A DNA stretch of 35,312 nt from Oscillospiraceae bacterium (GCA_017416685.1 JAFQBN010000019.1:1-35312); one strand, 5' to 3'; positions 1 to 8,694 are shown, counted from the first letter of the stretch. The notes: generated by a model from the letters alone, not told the origin. Made by a program: numbers and translations.

Positions 1-1678
1 CGTAGCACTTGGCCAGCACGTCCTTGCGCATGGCTTTCACGGTCTCCCGGGCGATGACCTTGCCGCCGATAGCGGCCTGAACGGGGACTTCGAACAGCTG
101 ACGGGGGATGTTTTCCTTCAGCTTTTCGCAGATGCGGCGGGCGCGGCCGTAGGCCTTCTCCCGGTGGGCGATAAAGCTCAGGGCATCCACCTGATCGCCG
201 TTGAGTAGCATATCCACCTTCACCAGATCGCTGGGGCGGTAGCTGTCCATCTCGTAGTCCAGAGAGGCGTAGCCCTTGGTGCGGGCCTTCAGAGCGTCGA
301 AGAAATCGTAGATGATCTCGCCGATGGGCATATAATAGTGCAGCTCCACCAGATTGGTGTCCAGATACTGCATATCCCGGAACTCACCCCGGCGGTCCTG
401 ACACATGGGCATGATGTTGCCCACATAGTCCGGGGGCGAGATGATGGATACCTTGGCGTAAGGCTCCCGAGCCTCCACAATGACGCCGGGATCGGGATAG
501 TTGTGGGGGTTGTCCACCCGGACCACGCTGCCGTCGGTCTTGGTGGCCTCGTAAATAACGGAGGGCAGGGTGGTGACCAGATCAAGATCAAATTCACGCT
601 CCAGCCGCTCCTGAATGATCTCCATATGCAGCATGCCCAAAAAGCCGCAGCGGAAGCCAAAGCCTAGAGCCACGGAGGACTCCGGCTCGAAGGACAGGGA
701 GGCATCGTTCAGCTGCAGCTTTTCCAGCGCGTCCCGCAGGTCGGGGTACTTGGAGCCGTCCTCGGTGTAGATGCCGCAATACACCATGGCCTGAGCCGGG
801 CGGTAGCCGGGCAGGGCCTGAGCCGTGGGGGTGTCGATCTGGGTGATGGTGTCGCCCACCCGGGTATCCTTCACGTTCTTGATGGAGGCGGTAAACCAGC
901 CAACCTCGCCGGCGGTCAGCTCCGGACAGGATTCCATGCCGATGGGCCGCAGGTAGCCGCAGTCCAGTACGTTATACTCTGCGCCGGAGGCCATCATCTT
1001 GACCCCCATACCCTTTTTCAGAGTGCCTTCCACCACGCGGAAGTAGACGATAACGCCCAGATAGGGGTCGTACTGGCTGTCGAAGATCAGGGCCTTCAGG
1101 GGGGCCTTGGGGTCGCCCTTGGGGGCGGGGACGTTGTGGACAATGTCCTCCAGCACGGCGGGGATGTTGATGCCCATCTTGGCGGAGATTTCCGGCGCAT
1201 CCATGGCGGGCAGGGCCAGCACGTTCTCCACCTCCTCCTTCACCCGCTTGGGGTCGGCGGCGGGCAGGTCGATCTTGTTGATGACAGGGAGGATTTCAAG
1301 GTCATGCTCCATGGCAAGGAAGGTGTTGGCAAGGGTCTGAGCCTCGATACCCTGACTGGCATCCACGATGAGTACCGCGCCTTCGCAGGCGGCCAGAGAG
1401 CGGGACACCTCGTAGTTGAAGTCCACGTGGCCCGGGGTGTCGATGAGGTTCAGATGGTAGGTCCGGCCGTCCTCGGCCGTGTATTCCATACGTACTGCCC
1501 GGGCCTTGATGGTGATGCCGCGCTCTTTCTCAAGGTCCATGTTGTCCAGCAGCTGGGACTCCATCTGCCGCTGCTCCACCGCGCCGCACAGCTCAATGAG
1601 CCGGTCGGACAGGGTGGATTTTCCATGGTCAATGTGCGCGATGATGGAAAAATTACGAATGTTGCTTTGGTCTGTCAT
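1..1678 (-). CDS. lepA: Elongation factor 4 (LepA), C-terminal end missing
   Basis: LepA is a ribosome-associated translational GTPase that back-translocates or remodels stalled ribosomes and is peripheral to the inner membrane. Reading from the ATG at 1678, the protein opens with the EF-G-like G1 motif AHIDHGKST, then the switch region [16 protein letters not shown] and NKIDLP. The far end reaches the LepA-specific C-terminal domain ([13 protein letters not shown]), where the window edge cuts it. About 559 codons are present of the usual ~600, so roughly 45 residues are missing. The start is backed by a GGAGG about 8 bases upstream. The XRE regulator gene lies immediately upstream on the same strand, with 25 bases between them and no obvious terminator, so the two are probably co-transcribed. 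Family assignment is secure. Confidence 0.97.
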   Translation of the reverse strand, partial: MTDQSNIRNFSIIAHIDHGKSTLSDRLIELCGAVEQRQMESQLLDNMDLEKERGITIKARAVRMEYTAEDGRTYHLNLIDTPGHVDFNYEVSRSLAACEGAVLIVDASQGIEAQTLANTFLAMEHDLEILPVINKIDLPAADPKRVKEEVENVLALPAMDAPEISAKMGINIPAVLEDIVHNVPAPKGDPKAPLKALIFDSQYDPYLGVIVYFRVVEGTLKKGMGVKMMASGAEYNVLDCGYLRPIGMESCPELTAGEVGWFTASIKNVKDTRVGDTITQIDTPTAQALPGYRPAQAMVYCGIYTEDGSKYPDLRDALEKLQLNDASLSFEPESSVALGFGFRCGFLGMLHMEIIQERLEREFDLDLVTTLPSVIYEATKTDGSVVRVDNPHNYPDPGVIVEAREPYAKVSIISPPDYVGNIMPMCQDRRGEFRDMQYLDTNLVELHYYMPIGEIIYDFFDALKARTKGYASLDYEMDSYRPSDLVKVDMLLNGDQVDALSFIAHREKAYGRARRICEKLKENIPRQLFEVPVQAAIGGKVIARETVKAMRKDVLAKCY

Positions 1679-1703
1679 ATTACGATACCTCCGCTTCGGC
1701 GGG

Positions 1704-2402
1704 TTATTTGTCGGTGCGGCCGTCGGTCAGGTGGTTGACCCGGGCGCCGGTGTGGTGAACGATCTGCAGCAGGGACTGGTGCAGCACCGGGTAGTCCCGG
1801 GCCAGATCGTCGTTGTTCATGGGGGGGAACTCGCCTTTGCTGCGGGCATGGGCCTCCAGCGCCTCTGCAAATTCCACCCGGCTGCAGCTCATATCCGCGT
1901 CGGTCAGCCCTGTGGAAAAGCGGGTGGCAGACACGGAGAAGAAGTCCGCATTGTTGGTGCCGGGGGCCTGATGGAGCAGGCGGAACAGGTTATAAACGGC
2001 GGCGGACAGATAGGCGCAGGCGGCCCGGATGACCCGGCGGCTGCCCACCTTGCCCAGCAGGTCAAACAGCAGGCCGACGGAGTTGACCAGCAGCTTCTTG
2101 TTCAGCATGGCAAGGACGCTGCCCCGCATGGAGGTATCCTTCTCGCTGCTGATGTCGTACAGATCGTCCGGCTCGATGATGGTGGTGCCGTCCCGGCTGA
2201 GGGTGCGGCCCAGCAGAAAATCGGCGGATACATTGTAATAGTCGCAGGCGCGGACCACGAAGGCAAGACCCGGCTCGCGGATACCCTTTTCGTAGTGGCT
2301 CAGCAGGGCCTGAGAAATGCCCAGCGCCTGAGCGGCGGCCCGCTGGCTCAGTCCCTTTTCCTGCCGCAGCAGGGACAGGGTGCGGCAAAATTCAGCATTC
2401 AT
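1704..2402 (-). CDS. XRE-family helix-turn-helix regulator
   Basis: This 232-residue protein has an N-terminal Cro/C1-type HTH at about residues 7-62. It shows the typical [18 protein letters not shown] scanning and recognition helices, LLSHYEKG, and the closing motif [13 protein letters not shown]. The remaining ~150 residues are mostly helical and resemble no effector domain I recognise. It probably binds DNA as a dimer. The gene sits directly upstream of lepA on the same strand, an arrangement that could couple it to lepA expression. An imperfect palindrome between its own -35 and -10 (see the promoter entry) would fit autoregulation. The HTH is seen directly; target genes and ligand are unknown. 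Confidence 0.85.
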   Translation of the reverse strand: MNAEFCRTLSLLRQEKGLSQRAAAQALGISQALLSHYEKGIREPGLAFVVRACDYYNVSADFLLGRTLSRDGTTIIEPDDLYDISSEKDTSMRGSVLAMLNKKLLVNSVGLLFDLLGKVGSRRVIRAACAYLSAAVYNLFRLLHQAPGTNNADFFSVSATRFSTGLTDADMSCSRVEFAEALEAHARSKGEFPPMNNDDLARDYPVLHQSLLQIVHHTGARVNHLTDGRTDK

Positions 2403-2446
2403 CTATGTCACCTCAGGAAGAGATATGTGGAGAATACGGTTAGTAT

Positions 2447-2476
2447 AGTATAAAGGAAAACAATACTGTTTGTAAA
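2447..2476 (-). promoter_or_regulatory. Promoter of the XRE-lepA unit with internal palindrome
   Basis: On the minus strand a -35 TTTACA (2471-2476) is followed after 18 bases by a -10 TATACT (2447-2452). The spacer carries the imperfect palindrome AAACA-N4-TGTTT (2458-2471), placed where a repressor would block RNA polymerase. XRE proteins often bind such sites in their own promoters. The operator role is inference. Confidence 0.55.
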
Positions 2477-2511
2477 GTGTTTTTCACGAATTAAGTATGG
2501 GCCTGTGGCCC

Positions 2512-3393
2512 TCAGGAGAGAAACAGCTCCATATCCTCAATAGTCAGACCCGGCTGCAGGGCCAGATTGATGCCGAAGCCCACGACTTTGGATAGCTCCC
2601 CCACCCGGGCGTCGATGTCCCGGGGGGTGACCATCATGGTCTGGCTGTCGTCGGTGGGGCGGCTGCCGGTCAGGTCCATGGCCAGGGTTGCTCCGTCCAC
2701 CACGGTGGGGACACCCACGGCAATGACCGGCACGCCGAGGCTCTTCTTATTCAGGGCGGCGCGGTGGTTGCCCACCCCGGAGCCGGGGACGATGCCCGTG
2801 TCGGACAGCTGCACTGTGCGGCAGACCCGGTGGATGCTCCGGGCGGCCAGCGCGTCCACAGCGATGACACAGGCCGGGCGGATGGCACGGCACACGGAAG
2901 AAATCAGGTCGCCGCTCTCCACACCTGTAGTGCCAAGAACACCTGCGGAAAGGCCGGCTACCGGGCGGAAGGAGCCGAAATGCTCCGGCGATTGGGTCAC
3001 CAGATGGCGGGTGACGAGGGTGTTTTGATGGACCAGCGGGCCGATGGCGTCGGGGGTGATAGCCCGGTTGCCCAGACAGGCCACCAGCACCGGGGCTTTG
3101 GGCGCAAGGTGGGCTACGAAGGGGGCCAGCTGGTCTGCCACCGCCCACACCGCCCGGCGGAAGGCATCCTCCTCCCGCCGGGCAAGGCCGTCCAGAGTCA
3201 GGGTAACGTAGCTGCCCTCCGGCTTGCCCAAGGCCTGCGCACCCTGCTCATTTAGAATGCGTACCTTGTCTACTTCATAGCCTTGACAGCGGTTTGTTTC
3301 GGCCTCCACGCCCGGCAGCACATCGGCCGCCCGGGCGCCCTCCTGCCACAGTTCTTTTGCCTCCAAAGCGAGATCTGTGCGCTGTTCGAACAT
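2512..3393 (-). CDS. gpr: Germination protease (GPR), spore protease
   Basis: GPR degrades the small acid-soluble proteins coating spore DNA, releasing amino acids early in germination; it is made as a zymogen in the forespore. The predicted protein (293 residues) begins MFEQRTDLALEAKEL, matching the RTDLA...E motif around the family's processing region. It continues with conserved segments YVTLTLDGL, LGNRAITPDAIGP, the HLVTQSP region and VIAVDALAARS, and ends in the ELSKVVGFGINLALQPGL block. It is shorter than the 371-residue Bacillus subtilis enzyme but in the usual clostridial range. The ATG at 3393 is preferred because GGAGAGG lies nine bases upstream; an in-frame ATG at 3402 would abut that Shine-Dalgarno. 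It marks the host as an endospore former, at least by ancestry. Confidence 0.93.
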   Translation of the reverse strand: MFEQRTDLALEAKELWQEGARAADVLPGVEAETNRCQGYEVDKVRILNEQGAQALGKPEGSYVTLTLDGLARREEDAFRRAVWAVADQLAPFVAHLAPKAPVLVACLGNRAITPDAIGPLVHQNTLVTRHLVTQSPEHFGSFRPVAGLSAGVLGTTGVESGDLISSVCRAIRPACVIAVDALAARSIHRVCRTVQLSDTGIVPGSGVGNHRAALNKKSLGVPVIAVGVPTVVDGATLAMDLTGSRPTDDSQTMMVTPRDIDARVGELSKVVGFGINLALQPGLTIEDMELFLS

Positions 3394-3504
3394 GATCGAC
3401 ATCCTCTCCGACCCAAGATATGGTGGCGCATAGCGCCCTGTGACCCTAGTCTTTGCGGCGGTGGAGAAACTATGCCGGCAACACAAAAAAACTGAAAAAA
3501 ACTG

Positions 3505-3533
3505 TTGATTTTTTTGACTTTCGGTGGTAGAAT
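3505..3533 (+). promoter_or_regulatory. Promoter of rpsT
   Basis: TTGATT (3505-3510), a 17-base spacer and TAGAAT (3528-3533) form a good sigma-A promoter about 60 bases upstream of the rpsT start. Confidence 0.7.
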
Positions 3534-3593
3534 ACATATCTGCACAGGCGTACTGTGCGCAAAATCTTAAATCATTCGGAGGAGGTGTTTGGT

Positions 3594-3857
3594 TTGCCGA
3601 ATATCAAGTCTGCCAAGAAGCGTGTGCTGGTCAACGAGACTAAGGCCGCTCAGAACAAGGCTGCTAAGTCCGCGCTGAAGACCGACATCAAGAAGTTTGA
3701 CGCCGCGGTGGCGGAAGGCAACCGCAGCGAGGCCGATGTCGCTTACAAGGTGGCTGTCAAGGCGGTGGATCAGGCTGCGGCCAAGGGTCTGCTGCACAAG
3801 AACAACGCTGCCAACAAGAAGAGTGCCATGACCCTGAAGCTGAACAAGCTGGGCTAA
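3594..3857 (+). CDS. rpsT: 30S ribosomal protein S20
   Basis: S20 is a primary 16S rRNA-binding protein of the small subunit. The 87-residue product begins (M)PNIKSAKKRVLVNETK and ends KKSAMTLKLNKLG. It is lysine- and alanine-rich, helical, and of standard S20 length. The start is a TTG at 3594, chosen because GGAGGAGG lies the right distance upstream and the family begins with PNIKSAKKR; the longer ATG start at 3555 would add 13 non-homologous residues. Bacterial rpsT often uses a non-ATG start that weakens translation and allows feedback, which fits here. It has its own promoter and a strong terminator, so it is probably monocistronic. Confidence 0.97.
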   Translation: MPNIKSAKKRVLVNETKAAQNKAAKSALKTDIKKFDAAVAEGNRSEADVAYKVAVKAVDQAAAKGLLHKNNAANKKSAMTLKLNKLG

Positions 3858-3872
3858 GCAATCCGAGAAATC

Positions 3873-3905
3873 ACCCGTCTGCACCCCGCAGGCGGGTTTT
3901 TCTTA
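3873..3905 (+). terminator. Terminator of rpsT
   Basis: A GC hairpin (CCCGTCTGC / GCAGGCGGG) followed by five T lies 15 bases after the rpsT stop. Confidence 0.85.
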
Positions 3906-3941
3906 TCAAACGACAAAATTCGGCAGAAAGGAGCGGATCAC

Positions 3942-4796
3942 GTGAGCTGGCTTAAAGGCGCCCGGGACTTTGTTCTGCGGGTGTGGCGGCTGTTCTCCCG
4001 GTATAATATTCCCCGGGCGGCTGCAGCCATGACCTATTTTTTCCTGTTGTCCCTGTTTCCTCTGCTGCTCTGCGTCAACGCCATCGTAGGCCGGTTCGAT
4101 GTGGATATGGCCCAGCTGCTGTCCATGCTTCACCGGGTGCTGCCCCATCAGGCGGTGGAACTGGTGGGAGATTACTTCCACTACCTGTCCGCTGTGCCGC
4201 CGGTGGGACTGTGGATCGGGATCCCCACGGTGCTGATCGCATCCTCTGCGGGTCTGCGGGTCCTGCTGGACACCATGAGCGAGCTGTACGGCCATCCCCG
4301 CAGCACCGGTGTACGGCGGCTGGCGGTCAGCCTGCTGTTCAGCCTGCTGTTTTTACTGACCCTGTGCCTTGCCGTTATCGTGGTGCTGACCGGTGAGCGG
4401 CCCCTGCAGTTTGTGGCCGGGCTGCTGGCCCGGCTTCTGGGGCAGAATTCCCATATACTGCTGCAGGTGGCGGCGGTGTCCCGCCTGTGGGCGTGGCTGC
4501 GCTATCTGCTGCTGTTCTGTTTTGTGGCGGTGCTGGTGCTGACGGTCTACCGGCTCGGTCTGCCCCGGCGGCAGGCCAAGGCATGGTCGGTGACGGTCAG
4601 CGCCCTGCTCAGCGCCACCACTATGGTGCTGGTATCCGGCCTGTTCTCCCGGTTTATCGACATGTCCGCCAACTACTCCCTGCTGTACGGGTCGCTGGCA
4701 TCCATCATCGTGCTGCTGCTGTGGCTGTACCTGTGCGGTACTATCCTGCTGCTGGGCGCGGTGGTCAACCGGGCGTGGACGGGGAAAATACTGTAA
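3942..4796 (+). CDS. YihY/BrkB family integral membrane protein
   Basis: This 284-residue polytopic membrane protein begins with a GTG behind AAAGGAG. The YihY/UPF0761 pattern is clear: an amphipathic start (VWRLFSRYNIPRAAAAMTYFFLLSLFPLLL), about six membrane helices, the internal helix pair LAVSLLFSLLFLLTLCLAVI, the NYSLLYGSLASIIVLLLWLY segment, and a final helix ending VVNRAW. The family was once called ribonuclease BN in error; its molecular role is unknown, though transport or envelope functions have been suggested. It converges with degV, and both end at one shared hairpin. Confidence 0.9.
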   Translation: MSWLKGARDFVLRVWRLFSRYNIPRAAAAMTYFFLLSLFPLLLCVNAIVGRFDVDMAQLLSMLHRVLPHQAVELVGDYFHYLSAVPPVGLWIGIPTVLIASSAGLRVLLDTMSELYGHPRSTGVRRLAVSLLFSLLFLLTLCLAVIVVLTGERPLQFVAGLLARLLGQNSHILLQVAAVSRLWAWLRYLLLFCFVAVLVLTVYRLGLPRRQAKAWSVTVSALLSATTMVLVSGLFSRFIDMSANYSLLYGSLASIIVLLLWLYLCGTILLLGAVVNRAWTGKIL

Positions 4797-4801
4797 TACA
4801 C

Positions 4802-4838
4802 AAAAAACAGCCTGCTGCATACGCAGCAGGCTGTTTTT
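4802..4838. terminator. Bidirectional terminator between yihY-like gene and degV
   Basis: AAAAAACAGCCTGCTGC pairs with GCAGCAGGCTGTTTTT around a short ATAC-type loop. T-runs occur in both directions, so it serves the two convergent genes. Confidence 0.9.
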
Positions 4839-4843
4839 ATGTC

Positions 4844-5701
4844 TTATTCGTCGAAATCTGCCAGCACGGCGGCGCCCAGCGCGCCGGGACCCACGTGACA
4901 GCCGATGCTCAGGGGCAGAGGGTCACTCATAAAGGGATAGCCGGGGAAGGTCTCCTGCACCGTCTTTGCCCAGGCAAGGCCGGCTTCCCGGTCGCCGGAG
5001 TAGGCGGCGGCGATGATGACCTTTTTGCCGGCGAACTCGCCGTTCAGGTCCTCTCGGATGGCATCCAGCATGGTCTGGCAGGCCTGTTTGGTTCCCCGGA
5101 CCTTGCGGTGCATGTCCAGCTTGCCGTCCAGAATTTTCATCACGGGCTTAATGTTCAGCACCGTACCCACCGCAGCTACGGCAGGGGTGATGCGGCCGCC
5201 CTTTTTCAGATAGTTCAAATCCTCCACGCTGATATAGATGTGGGACTGGCCGCCCTTTTCCTCCAGCCGCTGGGCAACTTCTGCCGCAGACAGGCCGGTT
5301 TTACACAGGCGGGCCGCCTCCAGCACGGACTGCTTCAGGGGGACGGAAATGCGGTGGTTATCCACCACGATGACCCGGCCATCGTAATCCTCGGCCAGAG
5401 CGCGGGCGGTGGCGCAGGAGCTGCTCAATCCGCTGGTCATGGGGATGTAGAGCAGGCTGTCATATTCCTCCAAAGCCTTGTCCCACATGGACAGCAGGTC
5501 TGCGGGGGCGGGCTGGGAGGAGAAGATGTCCGCCCCGCCGGTCTGCAGGGAGTAAAACTCCTCATGGGTCAGGTCCACGTATTCAAAACAGGGGCGGCCG
5601 TCCACAGTAAAGGGCATGGCCAGCAGGAAAATGCCCGCCTGACGGGCCTCTTCCGGGGAGATGCCGCTGTTGGTGTCGGTCATCACCGCGATACGCTCCA
5701 T
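4844..5701 (-). CDS. DegV family fatty-acid-binding protein
   Basis: DegV/FakB proteins hold a fatty acid and present it to the kinase FakA for phospholipid synthesis. The 285-residue product has the family layout: N-terminal VMTDTNSGIS, a central YIPMTSGLSSS lipid-headgroup motif near residue 87, VIVVDNHRIS, then the second-domain signature YLKKGGRI and LNIKPVMKILDGKL. The start ATG at 5701 has AGGAGG seven bases upstream. No fakA-like gene is in the window, so it is presumably encoded elsewhere. The gene is divergent from the EamA transporter gene, and each has its own strong promoter. Confidence 0.93.
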   Translation of the reverse strand: MERIAVMTDTNSGISPEEARQAGIFLLAMPFTVDGRPCFEYVDLTHEEFYSLQTGGADIFSSQPAPADLLSMWDKALEEYDSLLYIPMTSGLSSSCATARALAEDYDGRVIVVDNHRISVPLKQSVLEAARLCKTGLSAAEVAQRLEEKGGQSHIYISVEDLNYLKKGGRITPAVAAVGTVLNIKPVMKILDGKLDMHRKVRGTKQACQTMLDAIREDLNGEFAGKKVIIAAAYSGDREAGLAWAKTVQETFPGYPFMSDPLPLSIGCHVGPGALGAAVLADFDE

Positions 5702-5730
5702 GTTATGTTCCTCCTAATAATAGTTCTACC

Positions 5731-5759
5731 ATTGTAGTCCATTTTTGTCCGGCTGTCAA
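5731..5759 (-). promoter_or_regulatory. Promoter of degV
   Basis: Minus-strand TTGACA (5754-5759), a 17-base spacer and TACAAT (5731-5736), about 30 bases before the start codon. Confidence 0.8.
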
Positions 5760-5783
5760 CCGCGCAGGGCGGCGCAATTTCGG

Positions 5784-5812
5784 TTGACGGAGTCGAAAAA
5801 GGGCGGTATAAT
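5784..5812 (+). promoter_or_regulatory. Promoter of the EamA transporter gene
   Basis: TTGACG (5784-5789), a 17-base spacer and a consensus TATAAT (5807-5812), 44 bases before the start. Confidence 0.8.
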
Positions 5813-5856
5813 GGGCAGCAGCCGTCAGCAAGACGGCGGACAGAGAGGGAAAACGT

Positions 5857-6732
5857 ATGAAAAAAATCATAAATCCCCGGATGATGCTGATCGTGTCCAT
5901 GGTCATATTCGGTACCATCGGTTTGTTCAAGCGCAACGTGGCGGTCTCCTCCGGTGAGCTGGCCTTGTATCGGGCCGTCATGGGTGCGGCGCTGCTGGCC
6001 CTGTTTCTGCTGGTGACCAGACAGCCGATCCCGTTTGCACAGCTGAAAAAGGAAATTCCGCTGCTGCTTCTGTCCGGTGCGGCTATGGGTGTGAACTGGA
6101 TATTGCTGTTTGAGGCCTTTGAATATACCTCCATTTCCGCCGCCACCCTGAGCTATTATTTTGCCCCGGTGCTGGTCACCCTGATTTGCCCGTTCCTGTT
6201 CCGGGAACGGCTGGGGGCAAAGCAGATCATTTGCTTTGTTATGTCCACGGTAGGCATCGTGCTGATCACCGGCTCGGTGAGTGTTGCCGGCGGACGGGAC
6301 CTTATCGGCATCCTGTTCGGGCTGGGCGCGGCGGTATTTTACGCCACGGTCATCCTGCTGAACAAATACATTAAAAATGTGCAGGGACTGCACCGTACCT
6401 TTTTGCAGTTTCTTGCGGCCATTATCGTGCTGGTACCCTACGTGGCTCTGACCGGCGGAGTGACCCTGGGCGGCCTGGACGGTGCCGGCTGGATCAATCT
6501 GCTCGTTGTGGGCCTTGTCCACACGGGGTTTGCCTACTGCCTGTATTTCTCCTCTTTGAAAGAGCTGCCCGGACAGGAGGCGGCCATCCTCAGCTATGTG
6601 GACCCCCTGGTGGCGGTGCTGCTGTCTGTGGCGGTGCTGCATGAACCCATGTCCCTGTGGCAGTGGGTGGGCGGCGCGCTGATCCTGGGCTTTACCATCT
6701 GGAATGAATTTCCGGCCAGAGGCAACAAATGA
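5857..6732 (+). CDS. EamA/DMT-family transporter
   Basis: This 291-residue protein shows ten hydrophobic helices in two EamA repeats, the architecture of drug/metabolite-superfamily exporters. Repeat 1 carries GELALYRAVMGAALLALF and SAATLSYYFAPVLVTLICPFLFRERL. Repeat 2 carries VGLVHTGFAYCLYFSSLKELPGQEAAILSYVDPLVAVLLS and ends EPMSLWQWVGGALILGF. Members move small metabolites, amino acids or drugs; the substrate here cannot be told. The ATG at 5857 follows AGAGAGGGA. It ends at a hairpin shared with the convergent M23 peptidase gene. Confidence 0.9.
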   Translation: MKKIINPRMMLIVSMVIFGTIGLFKRNVAVSSGELALYRAVMGAALLALFLLVTRQPIPFAQLKKEIPLLLLSGAAMGVNWILLFEAFEYTSISAATLSYYFAPVLVTLICPFLFRERLGAKQIICFVMSTVGIVLITGSVSVAGGRDLIGILFGLGAAVFYATVILLNKYIKNVQGLHRTFLQFLAAIIVLVPYVALTGGVTLGGLDGAGWINLLVVGLVHTGFAYCLYFSSLKELPGQEAAILSYVDPLVAVLLSVAVLHEPMSLWQWVGGALILGFTIWNEFPARGNK

Positions 6733-6733
6733 G

Positions 6734-6772
6734 AAAAAAGCTTCACCAAATGTTATTTGGTGAAGCTTTTTT
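6734..6772. terminator. Bidirectional terminator, EamA gene and M23 peptidase gene
   Basis: A long hairpin (AAGCTTCACCAAAT / ATTTGGTGAAGCTT) is flanked by A6 and T6, and its right end touches the M23 stop codon. Confidence 0.9.
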
Positions 6773-8324
6773 ATGGCAAATAGTTCAGCGGGTTGACGGA
6801 GGAACCCCGGATGCGGACCTCGAAGTGGCAGTGGTTGCCGGTAGACCGGCCTGTGCTGCCCATCTTGGCGATGACCTGACCCTGATAGACCCGCTGTCCC
6901 ACGGAGACCAGATTGCTGGAATTGTGGCCGTAATAGGTCTGGGTACCGTTGTCGTGGGTGATGATGACCAGATAGCCGTAGGCGCCCTTGTAACCGGCAA
7001 AGGTGACCTTGCCGCCGTCGGCGGCCTTGATGGAAGAGCCGTAGCTGCCCGCGATGTCGATACCGGAGTGGTAGCTGCGGGAGCCGAAGATCTTGCGGTA
7101 GCCGAAGTAAGAGGTGATCTTGCCTCTGGTGGGCCAGATATAGTAGCCGTTGGAGGCGGTCTTGGGCTTGGGCTTGGTACCCACAGCCTTGATGGTGGTG
7201 GTAGGCTCGGACAGGGTGGTGTACTCCACCACAGTGCGTTCCTTTTCCACGCCGTTGACCCGGGTGATGTCGGCGGTGACTTCCGCCTGCCCCTCTACGC
7301 CCTTGACCAGGATCTTGGACGAGCCGACGTAGATGCTGGCATCGTCCTGAGTGACCACAGGACACTCGATAGGCTCAAGATAGGTGGCGCGCTCGGTGGT
7401 GCGCACGGACAGGCGGGGGATCAGCTCCCGCACGTTGATGACCTGACCGATGGAGAGCTTGTTGATGTTGACGTCGGGGTTCAGGGCCTTCAGCTCGCTG
7501 ACCGACATATCGTTGCGGTAGGCGATGCCGCCGAAGGTGTCGCCCTTGACGATGGTATAGGTGGTCTCGCCGGAGGTGCTTTCCGTCAGCAGACGGCGCA
7601 TCTCCTCCGGGTCTGCTACCTGGGCAGAGGCGAACACGGGGTTGAGTTCGATCTCCTCCACAAACTCGGCGGTGACGGTATTTTCGTTGATGTAGGCATT
7701 GCGGATGTCCTGCAGAATGGCGTTAAAGGCGGACTTGCTGTCGATCACGCCGACAAACTGACCGCCCACCACCACGGAGTACTGGCGCAGACCCTCGTCC
7801 TCGCCGCTGTCCAGATGAGAGGAGAAGTAGTCCTCGAACACACCCTTGTCATCCAGATCGGTGCGGCGGGAAACGCCCAGCCGGTAGGAGATCGCATTAT
7901 CAATGGTATAGTCGTAACCCAGCAGACTGCGGCTGGACTGCTCCACTGAGGAGATGGCGGCGGCCACCGTGTCCCGGTCGGCCACCGTACCCACGTTTTC
8001 GCCGTCCACGTACACCGCGTAGCTGACGGAGTAGAGGGTGGTGCAGATAAGCACCAGACCTGCGACGCAGGATGCGGACAGGAAGGAGACCGGGGCGGCG
8101 TACCGGCGGCCGGCTACGGCCTCGTGACAGATCAGGAAGATGCGGCGGCCCTTCAGCCGCAGCCACTCGCTTTTTTCCGTCAGCCATTCGCCCTTTGCGC
8201 GGAAGAACCGGGCCATCTGCTGACGGTCGGGGCAGCGTGTAGCCAAGCGGCGCACGGGGGGGAGAATGATTTGCTTCAGCTTTTCCCACGCCTTCACAGG
8301 GCGCAGGCGCTTGGGTTGCTCCAT
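6771..8324 (-). CDS. M23 peptidoglycan endopeptidase with LysM and G5 domains
   Basis: This 517-residue envelope protein is predicted to cut peptidoglycan cross-bridges. A basic cytoplasmic N-terminus (1-76) leads to one membrane helix (about 77-103) and an extracellular linker (to ~250). Then come a LysM domain (about 255-298; YTIVKGDTFGGIAYRNDMSV), a G5 domain (about 305-384; VNGVEKERTVVEYTTL) and a C-terminal M23/LytM domain (about 394-516). The zinc ligands of M23 are all present: H419 and D423 in HSGID, and H498 and H500 in HCHFE, so it should be active. The start at 8324 follows GGAGGTGA. Similar clostridial proteins act in growth, division or spore-cortex processing; nothing here decides among these. 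Confidence 0.93.
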   Translation of the reverse strand: MEQPKRLRPVKAWEKLKQIILPPVRRLATRCPDRQQMARFFRAKGEWLTEKSEWLRLKGRRIFLICHEAVAGRRYAAPVSFLSASCVAGLVLICTTLYSVSYAVYVDGENVGTVADRDTVAAAISSVEQSSRSLLGYDYTIDNAISYRLGVSRRTDLDDKGVFEDYFSSHLDSGEDEGLRQYSVVVGGQFVGVIDSKSAFNAILQDIRNAYINENTVTAEFVEEIELNPVFASAQVADPEEMRRLLTESTSGETTYTIVKGDTFGGIAYRNDMSVSELKALNPDVNINKLSIGQVINVRELIPRLSVRTTERATYLEPIECPVVTQDDASIYVGSSKILVKGVEGQAEVTADITRVNGVEKERTVVEYTTLSEPTTTIKAVGTKPKPKTASNGYYIWPTRGKITSYFGYRKIFGSRSYHSGIDIAGSYGSSIKAADGGKVTFAGYKGAYGYLVIITHDNGTQTYYGHNSSNLVSVGQRVYQGQVIAKMGSTGRSTGNHCHFEVRIRGSSVNPLNYLP

Positions 8325-8391
8325 GGGCGTGGGTCACCTCCGGAATAAAAGTAACAAAAAAAGAAAAAAGTTACAAAACAATTACAAAAGC

Positions 8392-8420
8392 ATCATACAC
8401 GATTTTTGCGTCCCTGTCAA
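8392..8420 (-). promoter_or_regulatory. Promoter of the M23 peptidase gene
   Basis: Minus-strand TTGACA (8415-8420), a 17-base spacer and TATGAT (8392-8397), near consensus. Confidence 0.8.
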
Positions 8421-8464
8421 CCCTTTCTCCCGGCCCATATATTTTGGGGTCGTATCGGATGTTT

Positions 8465-8512
8465 CAGCAAGATATTGTGGAAAACTATGTGCAGAATGTC
8501 GATATCTTGTGT
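8465..8512. promoter_or_regulatory. Pair of NrdR-like boxes in the M23-pta intergenic region
   Basis: Two near-palindromes, CAAGATATTG (8468-8477) and CGATATCTTG (8500-8509), match the NrdR core C-w-A-t-A-T-a-T-w-G at nine and eight of ten positions. Their cores start exactly 32 bases apart, the spacing of tandem NrdR boxes (about three helix turns). The first shares 17 identical bases (CAAGATATTGTGGAAAA) with the reverse complement of the box region upstream of nrdD (33245-33261). The rest of this 354-base gap (8325-8678) holds the M23 promoter and the small ORF at 8611; nothing else is recognised. Confidence 0.5.
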
Positions 8513-8610
8513 AAAGAGGGGACAGTTGTGGAAAATGTGGAAAGAACGGCGCTGCGGGGAGGGAAAATGGGTGGGGTATGCTCTTGAAATTTTGGCCCGG
8601 AGGTGTTACC

Positions 8611-8694
8611 ATGAGAGGGAAAATAGGGCAAAAGGGGCGTTTGCCCCGGCCTGCCTGTAAAAATCGGAGGAATGCAATATGTTTACCAAACTGA
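8611..8694 (+). CDS. Possible 27-residue leader ORF overlapping the pta start
   Basis: A strong Shine-Dalgarno (GGAGGTG, five bases before ATG) precedes a 27-codon reading frame beginning MRGKIGQKGRLPRP. It runs through the pta ribosome binding site and stops 16 bases inside pta in another frame. The product is basic and matches nothing I know. It may be a leader peptide coupling translation to pta, or chance. Only the ribosome binding site and overlap support it. Confidence 0.3.
   Translation: MRGKIGQKGRLPRPACKNRRNAICLPN

Noticed and set aside
3413-3423. CAAGATATGGT upstream of gpr, identical to the core of one nrdD NrdR box
   Set aside because: Flanks do not continue the palindrome and there is no second box at a phased distance.
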